DNA from: Hymenochaete sp. R1 | Lineage: Eukaryota; Basidiomycota; Agaricomycetes; Hymenochaetales; Hymenochaetaceae | Assembly: GCA_019400425.1 (NCBI GenBank) | Contig: JAFREE010000085.1 | Span: 40,405 to 104,404, forward strand | DNA length: 64,000 nucleotides | Direction: 5' to 3' | Shown here: positions 32,954 to 42,918 of the stretch, one piece after another | Numbering within the stretch: position 1 is the first letter of the stretch | Layout of the letters: each line of letters opens with the position of its first letter | The notes under the pieces: model-generated | What the model was told of the DNA's origin: nothing | The model's input: only the letters and a program-made list of their open reading frames with translations | The model's database searches: none | Program-made: the position numbers and the translations under genes

Positions 32954-35777
32954 ATGGAAGCTTGGGATGACAATCGTGACGCCCGGGGCATGAGCACGCG
33001 AGTAGAGAGCGCCCGGCGAAATACAGAAGCAATGGGGCGTCAAAAGTTCAAAAAGACGAAGAGCCCGACGGTCGAAACAAGTCCTAAAACACGATTCGAG
33101 ACTCTAGGATTGACTCCCTACGACATGGACAGCTTGGGCGGGGACAAGGGTTCGAAAGCCGCATCCACACGGCACGCCTGCAATGTCAGAGCTCATCCTA
33201 TGGCTTCGACTTCGTCCTCCAATGGAATAGAAAAGAAAATGGAGATGACCTCATCCAAATTTAAATGTCTCTCCAAGGCAAAGGAGCCTTGTTCAGGACG
33301 GAACGATTCATCCGAATCGGCGTCAGACTCATCAGATCCGATGAATATTCCAGCTAAAGGGCAGTATTCACCGAAACGACGTAGCGAACGAGCGCCAGGA
33401 AAGAAGCCTACGAATGACTCTGATGACCAGGGTGATATTACGAATGTGAAATGGGTCTTCAGCATGGACGAAGGTCGGGAAAAAGTCAAGAGTGGTCCTT
33501 CGAAGTCAGCGAAGAACGAGGATAGGGTATCTACCAAGGGCAAACCAGCTTCATGTACGTACTCGTATTCGATATCACTACTAGCTTGCTAACAGTGAAA
33601 TAGCTATGGGTAGACTAAATCAATATGAGCCTGAAGAGAAAGTCTCTAGATCTTGTCGCTCTCAAAGTAAGTCCAGGCTTCGTCGGGTATATTGTTCGAA
33701 GCGTGCTATTCACTCATGATCTGTCTCACTTATGCTTCCACTAGCCCGAGCTCTTGCTAAGTTCCCGATGACAGCAGATGATAATCCGAAGGCGTACCAG
33801 AAACCACGAGCAAATAGTCCTGAGATTTTGGAACGAACGCGAATCTCTCGTGGCGCTGGAGTGAGGATGAAGTTGTCAAATAAGGAAGTTGATGTCGCTC
33901 GCAGCAAGCCGTCGAGCGATTCGAAGTCTAGGAATGAGGTGTCAGACAAACAGGTATCTCGCTGCGATGACAGTAAGAGAATCGATAGACTTGCTCAGGT
34001 TAGTCATTGTGACGGCGCGAGAGTGTTCCACTGGCTGACGTTACGTGTATAGTTCCCCATGGGAAAGGAGAACTGTAAGCCTACAACAACGGCAGATGAT
34101 AATAGTAAATTTCGTCGCAGCTCTTCCGAGGATTCAATTGCACGAAATAGCAACGACGGTCCGACCAGATGTCCTCAACCATTTCCCATGATATTTCAAA
34201 GTGGAGCGCGAATCAAGTCATCCAAACCTCCTTCGAGCTCGTCAGTCGCTTCCAGTTCGCCTAAAAGAGGATCAGAGTCTGAGGAGGAGCCCGGGATATC
34301 CAAGCGGAGAAGAACGTCAGAGTGGTACTGCACGTCACTTATCGTTGTCTTCACTACTGATTAATTTTGTCAGTTCAATGTTTGATAGTCAGCAGGAAGA
34401 ATCTGGTGAATGAATCAAAATCAAAAACTTGTTCGGCTGTCAACTAACCTCTTTCTCTTTTTCTTTTTGAAGTTGACCCAAAAACCTTGTGTCCCTACTG
34501 TGACATGCCCTTCCCTTTGGAGCCGTCTCCATACCTTCAACAAATGTTACGGGACATAATGCACTCGAGGCCCGATCCACGACCTACTAATTCTCTCGGA
34601 CGGAAGGCTCCTCTGCTTTCTTATGTCAACATGTGCCAACGCCATCAGTTCGAAGCTGAACTACTCCCAACTGCACAAAAGGCCGGCTGGCCCCTGCGTA
34701 TCAACTTCCAAAAATTGCCCTCGCGCATTACGGCTATGAAGTCCAAATTACGGGTCGTTTTGAAGAATAGAGACAAGAGTAGTTTCTGGGATGACATTAA
34801 GAAAGATTTGGAAGCCGGTGGAGTCAGGAGAGTTACAAGCATCGCAGGGCAGTTCAGTTCTTTTGACAAGAGCCAGCCTGGATAGTATGTGTTTCGAAAA
34901 TCGGATTTGATCTTGCCTCCCTTATGCTAATTCATCCTACAGTTACGGCGAACAGGGTGCTGTCATCATATATCGAACACTGTGCAATGTATTCCCACCA
35001 GAAAGCATTGACCCGAGCCTCACGAACCCTTTCAACCCCATCGATTTTATTCAGCGCGTTCTCGTCCCTGAGTGCGCTCTCGCGCTCATTAAAGAAGATT
35101 ATGGTCCAGAAATTGCACTGCAAGATGCTCTCAAGATTCTGCGAGATAGCAGCAAGTACGGAGCAGCAATGTTCCCAGATATGGACAATTCTGATGGAAC
35201 GCGAAACGCATCTGGTCGAAACTCAGGACGTGGGCACGACGTGGGTGAGGCGATGTTGATGGAACGCGCTCGAAAGAAACGTGAGGCTCTTGCTATTGAG
35301 GAAGCAGAGGACGAGGAGCTCGAGCGCGAGGCAGCAGAAATAGCACAGAAGAAGGCATCGAAAAAGAAACAAACTTCGAAGAAGGGAAGCGTTAAGGATA
35401 TGAAGATGTCGAAAAAGGGTGACGTCCTTTACATCTTCAGCAGCGATGAGGAAACGGATGGTGGTCCTCCTTTTCTACCAAGCTCCCAAAAGCAGGAGTC
35501 TGACTCGGATACCTCTGTAAGAGAAGTGTCTCGCGTGTCAAAGGCGGAAACTCCGTCTCCGATTCGCACTCGTGGCAGTAGAAACAAGACGGAGTCGAAG
35601 TTGACGAATATCACCAAGCCTAAGCCACCAAGTCAATCATCAAAGGAAGCTAGCAAAAAGTAAGCGTCTTGAATTTCTAAACGGCCTTTTAAAATTGACT
35701 CTTCCTTCGGTGTTTAAAGGCAAATGAAACACAGCTGGGTGTTGGCAGATAGTGACATGAGTGAAGAACGTATGTGA
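32954..35777 (+). CDS. RTC4-domain nuclear protein
   Basis: Eight exons (32954-33554, 33604-33666, 33745-33998, 34053-34324, 34374-34405, 34473-34884, 34943-35659, 35720-35777) give 802 residues. The first ~450 residues are basic, Ser-rich and disordered. An ordered domain follows: VDPKTLCPYCDMPFPLEPSP, CQRHQFEAELLPTAQKAGWP, RINFQKLPSRI, YYGEQGAVIIYRTLCNVFPP and IDFIQRVLVPECALALIKED, then RDSSKYGAAMFPD. This is the RTC4-like domain named after yeast Rtc4 (restriction of telomere capping); its CPYC and CxxH residues suggest a metal site. After it come a coiled, Lys/Glu-rich stretch and a basic tail. The biochemical role is not known even in yeast. The final short exon could instead continue past GTATGT at 35770 into another intron; the end is less sure than the rest. 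Confidence 0.85.
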
Positions 35778-35954
35778 TTGGCGCATTATCGCTTCGTATT
35801 TCATCTACTCTTTTTCTTTTCTTAACCATTCACGGGATCGCATTATTGTACATTGTCGTTTTTAGGACTAGGAACATATATATCCTTCCCTACATCTTTT
35901 CACGTCCCAGCACTTATAACCGACTTCATGTATTAGCACTCATGTAATTAACTT

Positions 35955-37264
35955 TTATGGGACGGTAATGTCTAATCCAGAAAGCGAATCCGCAGCCTTC
36001 TCAGCTTCTGCTTCGTGAAGAATCGTCACATTGGCTTTAGCGTCTGCAACATCCTCTCCGTTCTCGTCTTGAACTCGTTCTAGATTACGTTTCTTCTCTG
36101 AGTTTGATGATATCGTATCAACCGTCCTCACACCAGTCCATCCGCGTATCGGATCTCCTTTAGCGTCGGTGACTCGTCTGAAGAATTCCGGCTTGAGGTA
36201 TCCCGACCCATCACCTTTTGTCAGCACTACACCATTAGCGGAGAGGAAAAATTGGATTCCAGCAATAAGTGCTTTGTCCAGGTCAACATAAATGAGGATT
36301 TCAGATGTACTTCGGAGCCCTAGTAGTCGTTATGGATAACAATTTTTTGTCAGCCATGAACGAAAAATTCAATAATATGAAAACGCTGGCCCACCTTTCG
36401 GGGCATTTGTGCCCTTGATGTGTGAGAAATGCTGAGCGAAGTGAACGTGAGTTCTCTTCATCGGCGACAAACCTTGCTTTTCTAAGAACAAGCAACTTGA
36501 GACATTGTTGAGACGTGAACCTTGACAACACGTACCAATTGACGCCCAAGCTTTACGAGTGGTGCCGTGAACGGCCATTGGTATTTGGCCAGCATCAGTA
36601 ATTTCAGCAAGTTGCAGGTTGACATCCTTTTCTATATGTCTGAGATTATATTTCATAGCAGCAAGAAATATGCTCACCTTCATTGAATGACCTTGGTTGG
36701 CTCTGATCCACCAACAACCTTCTGGCGACTCACTCTCGGACGCAACATTCTCGAGTAAAAGGTGATATCGCTCCTTCGCGTCGCGTTGGACTATCCGCTC
36801 TAACGTCTGGAAATCAACTTCGTGCAATCTTGGTAAAGCAAGCTGGAAACGTCGATTCTGTGTTCACCTCCCTGCAGCAAAGGCCAGCTCAAACTCACCA
36901 GATCAGACACCCGCACGTACCCATCCGGACGCATCACAAGGCCTTCCTGCTTCGCTCCATGGCGCAGTAACCACGACAGGGTCTTCGATATACGGACGTC
37001 AGACTCGTCTCTGGGATGGCCTCGCATGGGTGGCTTCGTTTTGTACTCGTTCCTTGGCGCTTTCTTCGTAGTCTCGGATTGTTGCTGCTTCAGCAGTTTC
37101 CTATCCCTGTCCCTTTCTTGCTCCATCATTTGAAACCACTGTCTCTGGATGTGCGAATCGATTGAATTGTGAGAATAGCGCTGTTGAGAGAGACTTAGAG
37201 CGAGGCTTGCACGAGGAGGCGTTCTGGATGGGAATATACAGAGTCGATGGAATATGATGCTCAT
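35955..37264 (-). CDS. TPT1: tRNA 2'-phosphotransferase
   Basis: TPT1 removes the 2'-phosphate left at the splice junction by fungal tRNA ligase, passing it to NAD+. Exons 36899-37264, 36678-36842, 36536-36626, 36395-36481 and 35955-36319 give 357 residues. KptA/TPT1 motifs: RISKTLSWLLRHGAKQEGL and RPDGYVRVSDL, then RANQGHS, VHGTTRKAWASI, GLSPMKRTHVHFA and VDLDKALIAGIQFFLSANGV. The Arg-His of LLRHG and the Arg of RANQGHS belong to the catalytic set known for the family. The start is uncertain: ATG at 37264 gives a leader MSIIFHRLCIFPSRTPPRAS that looks mitochondrial, ATG at 37303 adds 13 residues, and an internal Met (MMEQERD) would drop it. The C-terminal ~60 residues are charged and extra to the family. 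Confidence 0.93.
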
Positions 37265-37600
37265 GGAAGGAAGCAATGAGCCATTGCATCGCCCTTTAAC
37301 CAATTACATTCTGGACCCGCGTAATCCGAGTCTCGCTCCTGGGTCTAAGCGCTGCAACGACCAACATTTACCATAACACAAAAAACACACGCGGCGAAAA
37401 TACTATTATGATAATAGGGTCATTTACGAGACAAACAAAAGAGCTAATAACAGACAGAGCAAACCCCGGATAGATTATCATATGTGCGTGAAACAAGGAA
37501 CGAGAACACTTTAACTTCAGTGACACGCATCACGCTAATTGTAACGACATGCTTTGTTTAAGATTAAGACTGAAAGGCTGTAGGAAAGAGGGGGGGTCGC
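37265..37600. other. Intergenic, TPT1 5' side to HP1 3' side
   Basis: Upstream region of TPT1 and 3' flank of HP1. It contains AT-rich sequence without ORFs or recognisable elements. Confidence 0.55.
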
Positions 37601-38684
37601 TTATGCGTTGTTTTCCGCTTCTTCGACTGCTTTCCACCGCAGATGAGAGACAAAGAAGTCGATAAGCTGAATGGAGTGTATTAGACGACTGCGCGGAAGG
37701 AAGTAGCTATGATATTGAAACGTAAATTTACCTTTTGCGGGAACTTGCGCCTGCACTCTGATTCAAGTTCGACATAGTTTTCCCCGTCAACACTGTCGTA
37801 TCCATAAGTACACGTAGATAGGTTGAGTAGAGCACACTCACGTTATGAAAAACACATGCAACCCTTTGGGACTCGCTTCAACCGTTTCGACAGATTTCAC
37901 ATAGCTTTCCCAGTCCTTGACACCGTGCCGTTTCTTCTTCGTTCTGACCCATTGCTTGCCATGTAAGTCAACCACATCCGAGTCAAGTGTCGTCATTTCC
38001 ACATCTTCGTCCTCGTTCTGCAATCCTAATTAAGGGCTTTCAAGTCAAAAGAAAGTAACGAACGCGAACCTTTTCTCGCTTTCTCTTCCCTCCCACTGAA
38101 ATACCATTTTCGGAGATAAGTTCTGACGATCCTCTATCTTTGAGCTGTCTCCCTCGACCTTTTTTCGTTGTGGATATGTTTTCGTCGCTGTCCGCCTTGA
38201 AGGCAGACAAACTCGGCCTCCCACGTGCAGGTTTGATGCTCTTTGCCTTACTCTTCGCCTTGGACTTGTGGAACTCTTCGATGAGATCCCGCGCATTCCT
38301 ATTGACTTGTGAGTTTGTACTCTAGCAGGTATCTTTTAATGGCTCACTCCGCATCTTCAGCTGAGACCCATGAGTTGTGTTCTTCACCGTATCCTTTCCA
38401 CTTGACAAGATACGCTAGATCGCCCTTATGAAAAGATGCATAAGTAGGTTCATCCCTCGACTGTAATCAGCACGTACCTTTTTAAATATACTACGCTTCG
38501 CTTCAATGACAGCTTCAATCTCATATTCTCCATCGTCTTCGTCATCCCCTGCTTCACTGCCCTCTTCGTTGACCTGCATCGCGTCGCCCTTTTCATTCGC
38601 GCCTTGTTCTTCCACAGAAGACTTTCTCCTAGACTGAGGTTTCTCGAGATCGCTCATGTCCTCAGCTTCTTCGAGTCGCGCCAT
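37601..38684 (-). CDS. Heterochromatin protein 1 (chromo plus chromoshadow)
   Basis: Six exons (38478-38684, 38348-38424, 38070-38298, 37842-38017, 37732-37792, 37601-37666) give 271 residues. An acidic leader precedes a chromodomain at ~54-110 (EYEIEAVIEAKRSIFKK then GDLAYLVKWKGYGEEHNSWV and ENARDLIEEFHK), which should read H3K9 methylation. The aromatic cage positions Tyr56, Trp (VKWKGY) and Trp (NSW) are present. A basic hinge with RGRPS and KRKREK follows. The chromoshadow domain (KDWESYVKSVETVEASPKGL, HVFF, then YVELESECRRKFPQKLIDFF, YSHLRWK-like VSHLRWK) mediates dimerisation. The acceptor at 38299 (AATAG) is the one that keeps the chromodomain end. This is the HP1/Swi6/HpoA orthologue. 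It probably silences repeats and centromeric regions. Confidence 0.95.
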
Positions 38685-39304
38685 CGTTTAGTTTTGCGAG
38701 GCCCTTCACAACTAAAAGAAAGGAGAGGAGAGGAGCGGAATTGGACCAACTGAAATGAAGGGCAAACGCAGAGAGACCTGAGCGCGACGTAGTTTGATTG
38801 TTCTCACGGTCATGTGATTGACCACATACAGGAACAATCAGAACTGAACAATCACAACCGGAGCCACAACCACACCACTAATCCAGGTTGTAAATTTTTG
38901 AAACAAAATAAGTGTTGAATTTCAATCGCGACAGAAGTTCTGCGAAAATCTACCGCAAGATAGTGAGATACTTTCCGTTTCTAGCCAATCGTACGGTCGC
39001 TTCTTCAATGTACATGTCTTCAACTGTAGCTCTTATGCATTAGTTGATAAGCACGACAAGTCGTGCATAGTGAGTTACACGAATGTCATTTGTGATTAAA
39101 GGATTAGCCCAGAATAAAAGGACAACATGTCGGTAAGTGCCAATATAGGGCGGATGTTGCCTTTCCTGTCACTGCCAAACGATGTTAAGATCAGACTGTG
39201 TGCATATCCTCAAGCCCAGGGTACAGTCAAAAACAATACCGACTTTCACATTCAACAGTAAAGAAAAACACGGATGGAGACAATAAACAGAAAACAGTAC
39301 TAGT
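38685..39304. promoter_or_regulatory. HP1 promoter with E-box-like site
   Basis: GGTCATGTGAT at 38809-38819 lies 125 bases upstream of the HP1 start and resembles the sites at 24101 and 32781. The remainder is the 3' flank of the Y14 gene; no gene is seen. Confidence 0.4.
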
Positions 39305-40240
39305 CTACCTTCGCCTACCAGGGCTTGCACTACGGCCACGACCACCACGACCACGTCCTTGTCTAGGACCGGCAGGTGGGGGACGTACGAATGCGAAATC
39401 ACACTGTAGTTCTTGTTCCAATAATGTATCGCCGCTCGCTTTCCTGATGGCTTCCTGCGCTTCTTGGACCGTTTCATACTCGACAAGCGCATAGCCCTAT
39501 AGTATGTCGTGCATTAGAGTTTGAGTCCGCCGAACTGTCAGCAACCAAATCACTATTCGAACGGTACGGGTTCAGCTCACTTTCACATAGCCCGTCCTTC
39601 TATCTAGATTGAGATGCAGATTTTTTATCTCTCCATACTCTCCAAATTTGTCGTTCAAGTCCTCCTCGGTTGCTTCTTCGTGGACCCCTGTGACAAAAAC
39701 AATCCATCCCTCGACAGCTAGCGATAATCAAAGTTTCATGACAGCGCATTCCAGTGTTTGTAAACAAGAGGCGCAGGCACCGGTCAAGAAATCCAAGCCA
39801 AGAAAAGGTCGGATCGCAAATGAGTGAGAGTGAGTCCGCAGCATATTGGAATATCGGAATGAATGCATATGGACAGGAATCAGAGGCAGTGAGTTTCAGT
39901 TACAACGCCGTTACCATAATTTAAAACTTACATCGAGCTGCCTTGGTATCCACAGCACTGCTCGTCGCTGGCTCGACCCGGTCGTATGTTGGCTCCGCTG
40001 TGGGTCCGGAGTCACCTCCTGTATCAATCGTCCACAATTAAGGACATTCGGAATGAATTATATGTTAGTCATGGCCATAACACATGGTGCGCATAAAGTG
40101 AGCGCACCAGATGCGTTTTGGAAACCACGGCCTCTCCTCCGAACGACCCCCTCGGCTACGCTTATTGTGAATAAAAAAAACCAGGCGTCACATGGCAAGT
40201 TGACCTCACCGTCATCGATGTTCATCTCCTCGTCAGACAT
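39305..40240 (-). CDS. Exon-junction complex RNA-binding protein Y14 (RBM8A)
   Basis: Exons 40210-40240, 39932-40018, 39581-39717 and 39305-39496 give 148 residues. After an acidic start ([11 protein letters not shown]), the single RRM reads [40 protein letters not shown] and [15 protein letters not shown], then [15 protein letters not shown] and a C-terminal [15 protein letters not shown] tail. This is diagnostic for Y14, which pairs with Mago in the exon-junction complex deposited on spliced mRNA. Fungal and animal Y14 proteins usually carry a basic linker of 30-50 residues between the acidic start and the RRM. I cannot find one in the 214-base intron 39718-39931, so the model joins TKAAR directly to SVEGW. 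A hidden exon is possible. Confidence 0.9.
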
Positions 40241-42188
40241 GATGGTGACTACTTTAGAGTGAAACGGATTGAAGCTGGATGGATGGGGTTGAGCTTGAAA
40301 GCGCGCGCGATTGCCGAAGCCTGGTTCTGTTGACAGAAGTGTCACATCGTGACAGACTGATGTCACGCGACTTGACAGGCTGCTTACCATCTCTTCATCT
40401 TTAACCTCTCCATGCCAGTGACCACCCTCAAGCCCAGTACTGGCGTATTTACTTAAAAGATTATAATCTCACTTTCTTCCCGTGCTCAATTGGAAACCTT
40501 CGCAAATTCCAGTGACTCCCAATAATGATACCTGCTTCTCCTTCGGGTCTGCGAGATGCTAACGATCAATTCGCGTCGAGAGTCCGAGAATTCATTGTCT
40601 CACGGTTGGTCATCTGTGGTCCGCCGTGAAACGCCTTTCTCATCCGCTGTGAGATTTTCTATGCAATTCTGTCCGCATATCTTTCCTCGGCTATCTACCC
40701 GTTGACTGCAACCACCGCAAGCATGAGCGTACGCCGAGCAACCAATTGCGAGAATTCTTAGTCCCTGGTTCCTAGGCCCTACAGCGCCATGTCATTCCAT
40801 GCCTCTCGGAAGTAGTTCATCATGCCTTACACGACCAAGGGAATCTTGCTGGCGTGTAGACCTGTCCTAGTAGAGACGGCTTGTATATGCATAGTCCTCC
40901 GTCCGATCCGGCGCCGAACCGGATGTACCACCTTCCACAGGTTGACCATCTTTTGAAATAGGAAAGTGGCAATTCAGTGGCTGGAGAACAAGACAGGAGT
41001 ATTGGCCGTTTCGTGACTATTCAACCATAGTGATATACCAAAGCTGCTCTCGCCCTCTATCGAGGATCAATAACTCCGCGGCAAGAGGCGAAAAGTGACG
41101 ATGGATGTGGCACCCGACCAAACGGAGGTATCGGTCGATTTGGGTCAATCTGGCAAGTAATTAACGGAACTTCCAAATCCGTATTAACTTCTTTGCGAAC
41201 CTGCTCATCGAGCCTATAGAGGCGCTGCTGCGAAGTCTAACTGGATCGACGGGTTCTGGTCGGCCTTCGCGAAGCTTTATTAATCTAATTCCTAACGAAT
41301 CATTTCAAATGGTCGACGGCGAGAAACAGTGTATGAGCCATAAATAGTCAGCTTCGAGAGCTTATGTTTCGTCATTTGCGTAAGTCGCATGTTACGGAGC
41401 AATCACTTCTCTATGTTCACGGTCTCTTGAAAGTACCGGCGGCGACGTCCCAAACCTCTCTCTTGTGTGGCGACAGTCAGCCCAGCTTGCCGAGACGGTC
41501 TTGCTGCATTCAGAAATAGCGGCCTGCGAATACGTGAACGGTTAACGCCTCTAAGCTCCGTCGGTCGGGGATTTTTCAAAAATGGCAGGCATCCGAGCGG
41601 AGGACGGTTGAGCAGAACAGCCGTGGATACTACTCCTTACCGAGCGATTCACAATTGAGAACTGATGCATGACAACATAGATCAAATATGTCGTTGCTCC
41701 AATGAACTGCTAACGTCGGTGGATGGTGACCAACGCTTGGAGAGCGAAAGGCCCAAACTTGTGAGTGAGACTCAAAATTAACACTCTCGAAATCGCCACC
41801 CGCCACACACTCATTACATTCGCTTACAGTAGACAGATCTTATGTGGGAGGTCATTGATGGGTTCGACGATGGTCAACATCCGGGGGTTCCTGGTTTGCA
41901 CAGCTCGCCTAAGATCTCGATCTCTCAATAACCCCTTCGGCTATCGCGATTTTTTTCGCCCACGTCTGACCGTGAGCAAGTACTAGTGGGTGGGTGGTCG
42001 CCTCGGCGGTCCTTTGCTGGTTAAGGTTACCTCGATTACGTCGTGATCACTTGCTCCGTATTGTACATTCTCGACCACAACATCTGCCGTTCCTATAAAT
42101 CCGAGCGCATGATCGTCTTTCGCTCCAGATCATTCATTTCCCTCACTTGTTTGCCACTGCGGCATCCGTCATCACGGCGTCCCTCCTC
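40241..42188. other. Gene-poor stretch, 1.9 kb, with palindromic sites near Y14
   Basis: GTCACATCGTGAC (40341-40353), a 13-base palindrome, and TGATGTCACGCGA lie ~100 bases upstream of Y14. The rest, to ~42090, has only short frames without splice partners. TATAAAT at 42094-42100 is a good TATA box for the MYND gene starting at 42189. Confidence 0.5.
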
Positions 42189-42918
42189 ATGAACGGTCAC
42201 GGTGCTTCGTCCATTATCCACCACCCTTGTACGGTCTGCTGCCGACCAACTTCAATGTGGTGTAGTAGATGCCAATTTGCATGGTATTGTAGCCCCCAGC
42301 ATCTTCAAGACGTACGCTTGCTTCTTCTTCCTTCGGATGAACTTGGCATTTACAAACCTCAACTATAATGTAGGACTGGCCTCGTCACCGAGGAGAATGT
42401 ATGGCTACCCCTCAGCAAGGCTCAGGCCACCTGATGATCCAAACGCCCCCCGCGGCTCCTGAAGTAATGACGGTCTCTGCTCTCCTCTTTGTCCCTAACA
42501 ACGGTGAGCTATGGTTGATTGTGACATTTGTATCCGACTGACACATTTTGCTTCAGAACGCCCTCAAATTATCAACATAAACTGCCAGCTTACACGGAAA
42601 CCTAACTCTAGCTCATGCCCCACGCCGCTCGTGCGGGACTATTTCCCGGAGGCTCAACCCCAAGCACTCGTCCTTACACAAGGTCTGAATGGAGAGCCGC
42701 TTCGGTTCCCACTTCACATCTTCTACTGTCCGGTGTCATTACAAAGAGGTACTCCTATCAATCGATCAATATACCGGATAACGTCTGGGGCGGCAGCTCG
42801 CCACTGGCCCGGTCCCGTAGTTGTACTCAAGTTCAATGGTTCACGACGACAAAGCTATACTGACGCGAGTACGAACGACCTTCCCGCGCTTTCTGCGTAC
42901 TTCCTTGCTTTCAAGTGA
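42189..42918 (+). CDS. MYND-type zinc-finger protein
   Basis: Exons 42189-42311, 42374-42503 and 42557-42918 give 204 residues. The finger spans intron 1: CTVCC...WCSRCQFAWYCSPQHLQDD, then WPRHRGEC, with the Cys pairs and final His/Cys of MYND fingers (protein-protein interaction modules). The second half (CPTPLVRDYFPE, ALVLTQGLNGEPLRFPLHIF, INRSIYRITSGAA, VVVLKFNGSRRQSYTDASTN, then DLPALSAYFLAFK) is a conserved-looking domain typical, to my impression, of small agaricomycete MYND proteins; its role is unknown. A TATA box precedes the gene. An open, protein-like frame continues after the stop (42949-43119, EPEEQVALYSGRSA to VNRLIVRP). A 48-base intron from a weak GTACTT donor at 42899 would join it at the cost of AYFLAFK, so the true C-terminus is uncertain. 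Confidence 0.8.

Noticed and set aside
39609..39827. Plus-strand ORF ending [13 protein letters not shown], resembling a basic nuclear tail
   Set aside because: It is antisense to the Y14 RRM exon and intron; the similarity to a basic linker is a coincidence of the wrong strand.
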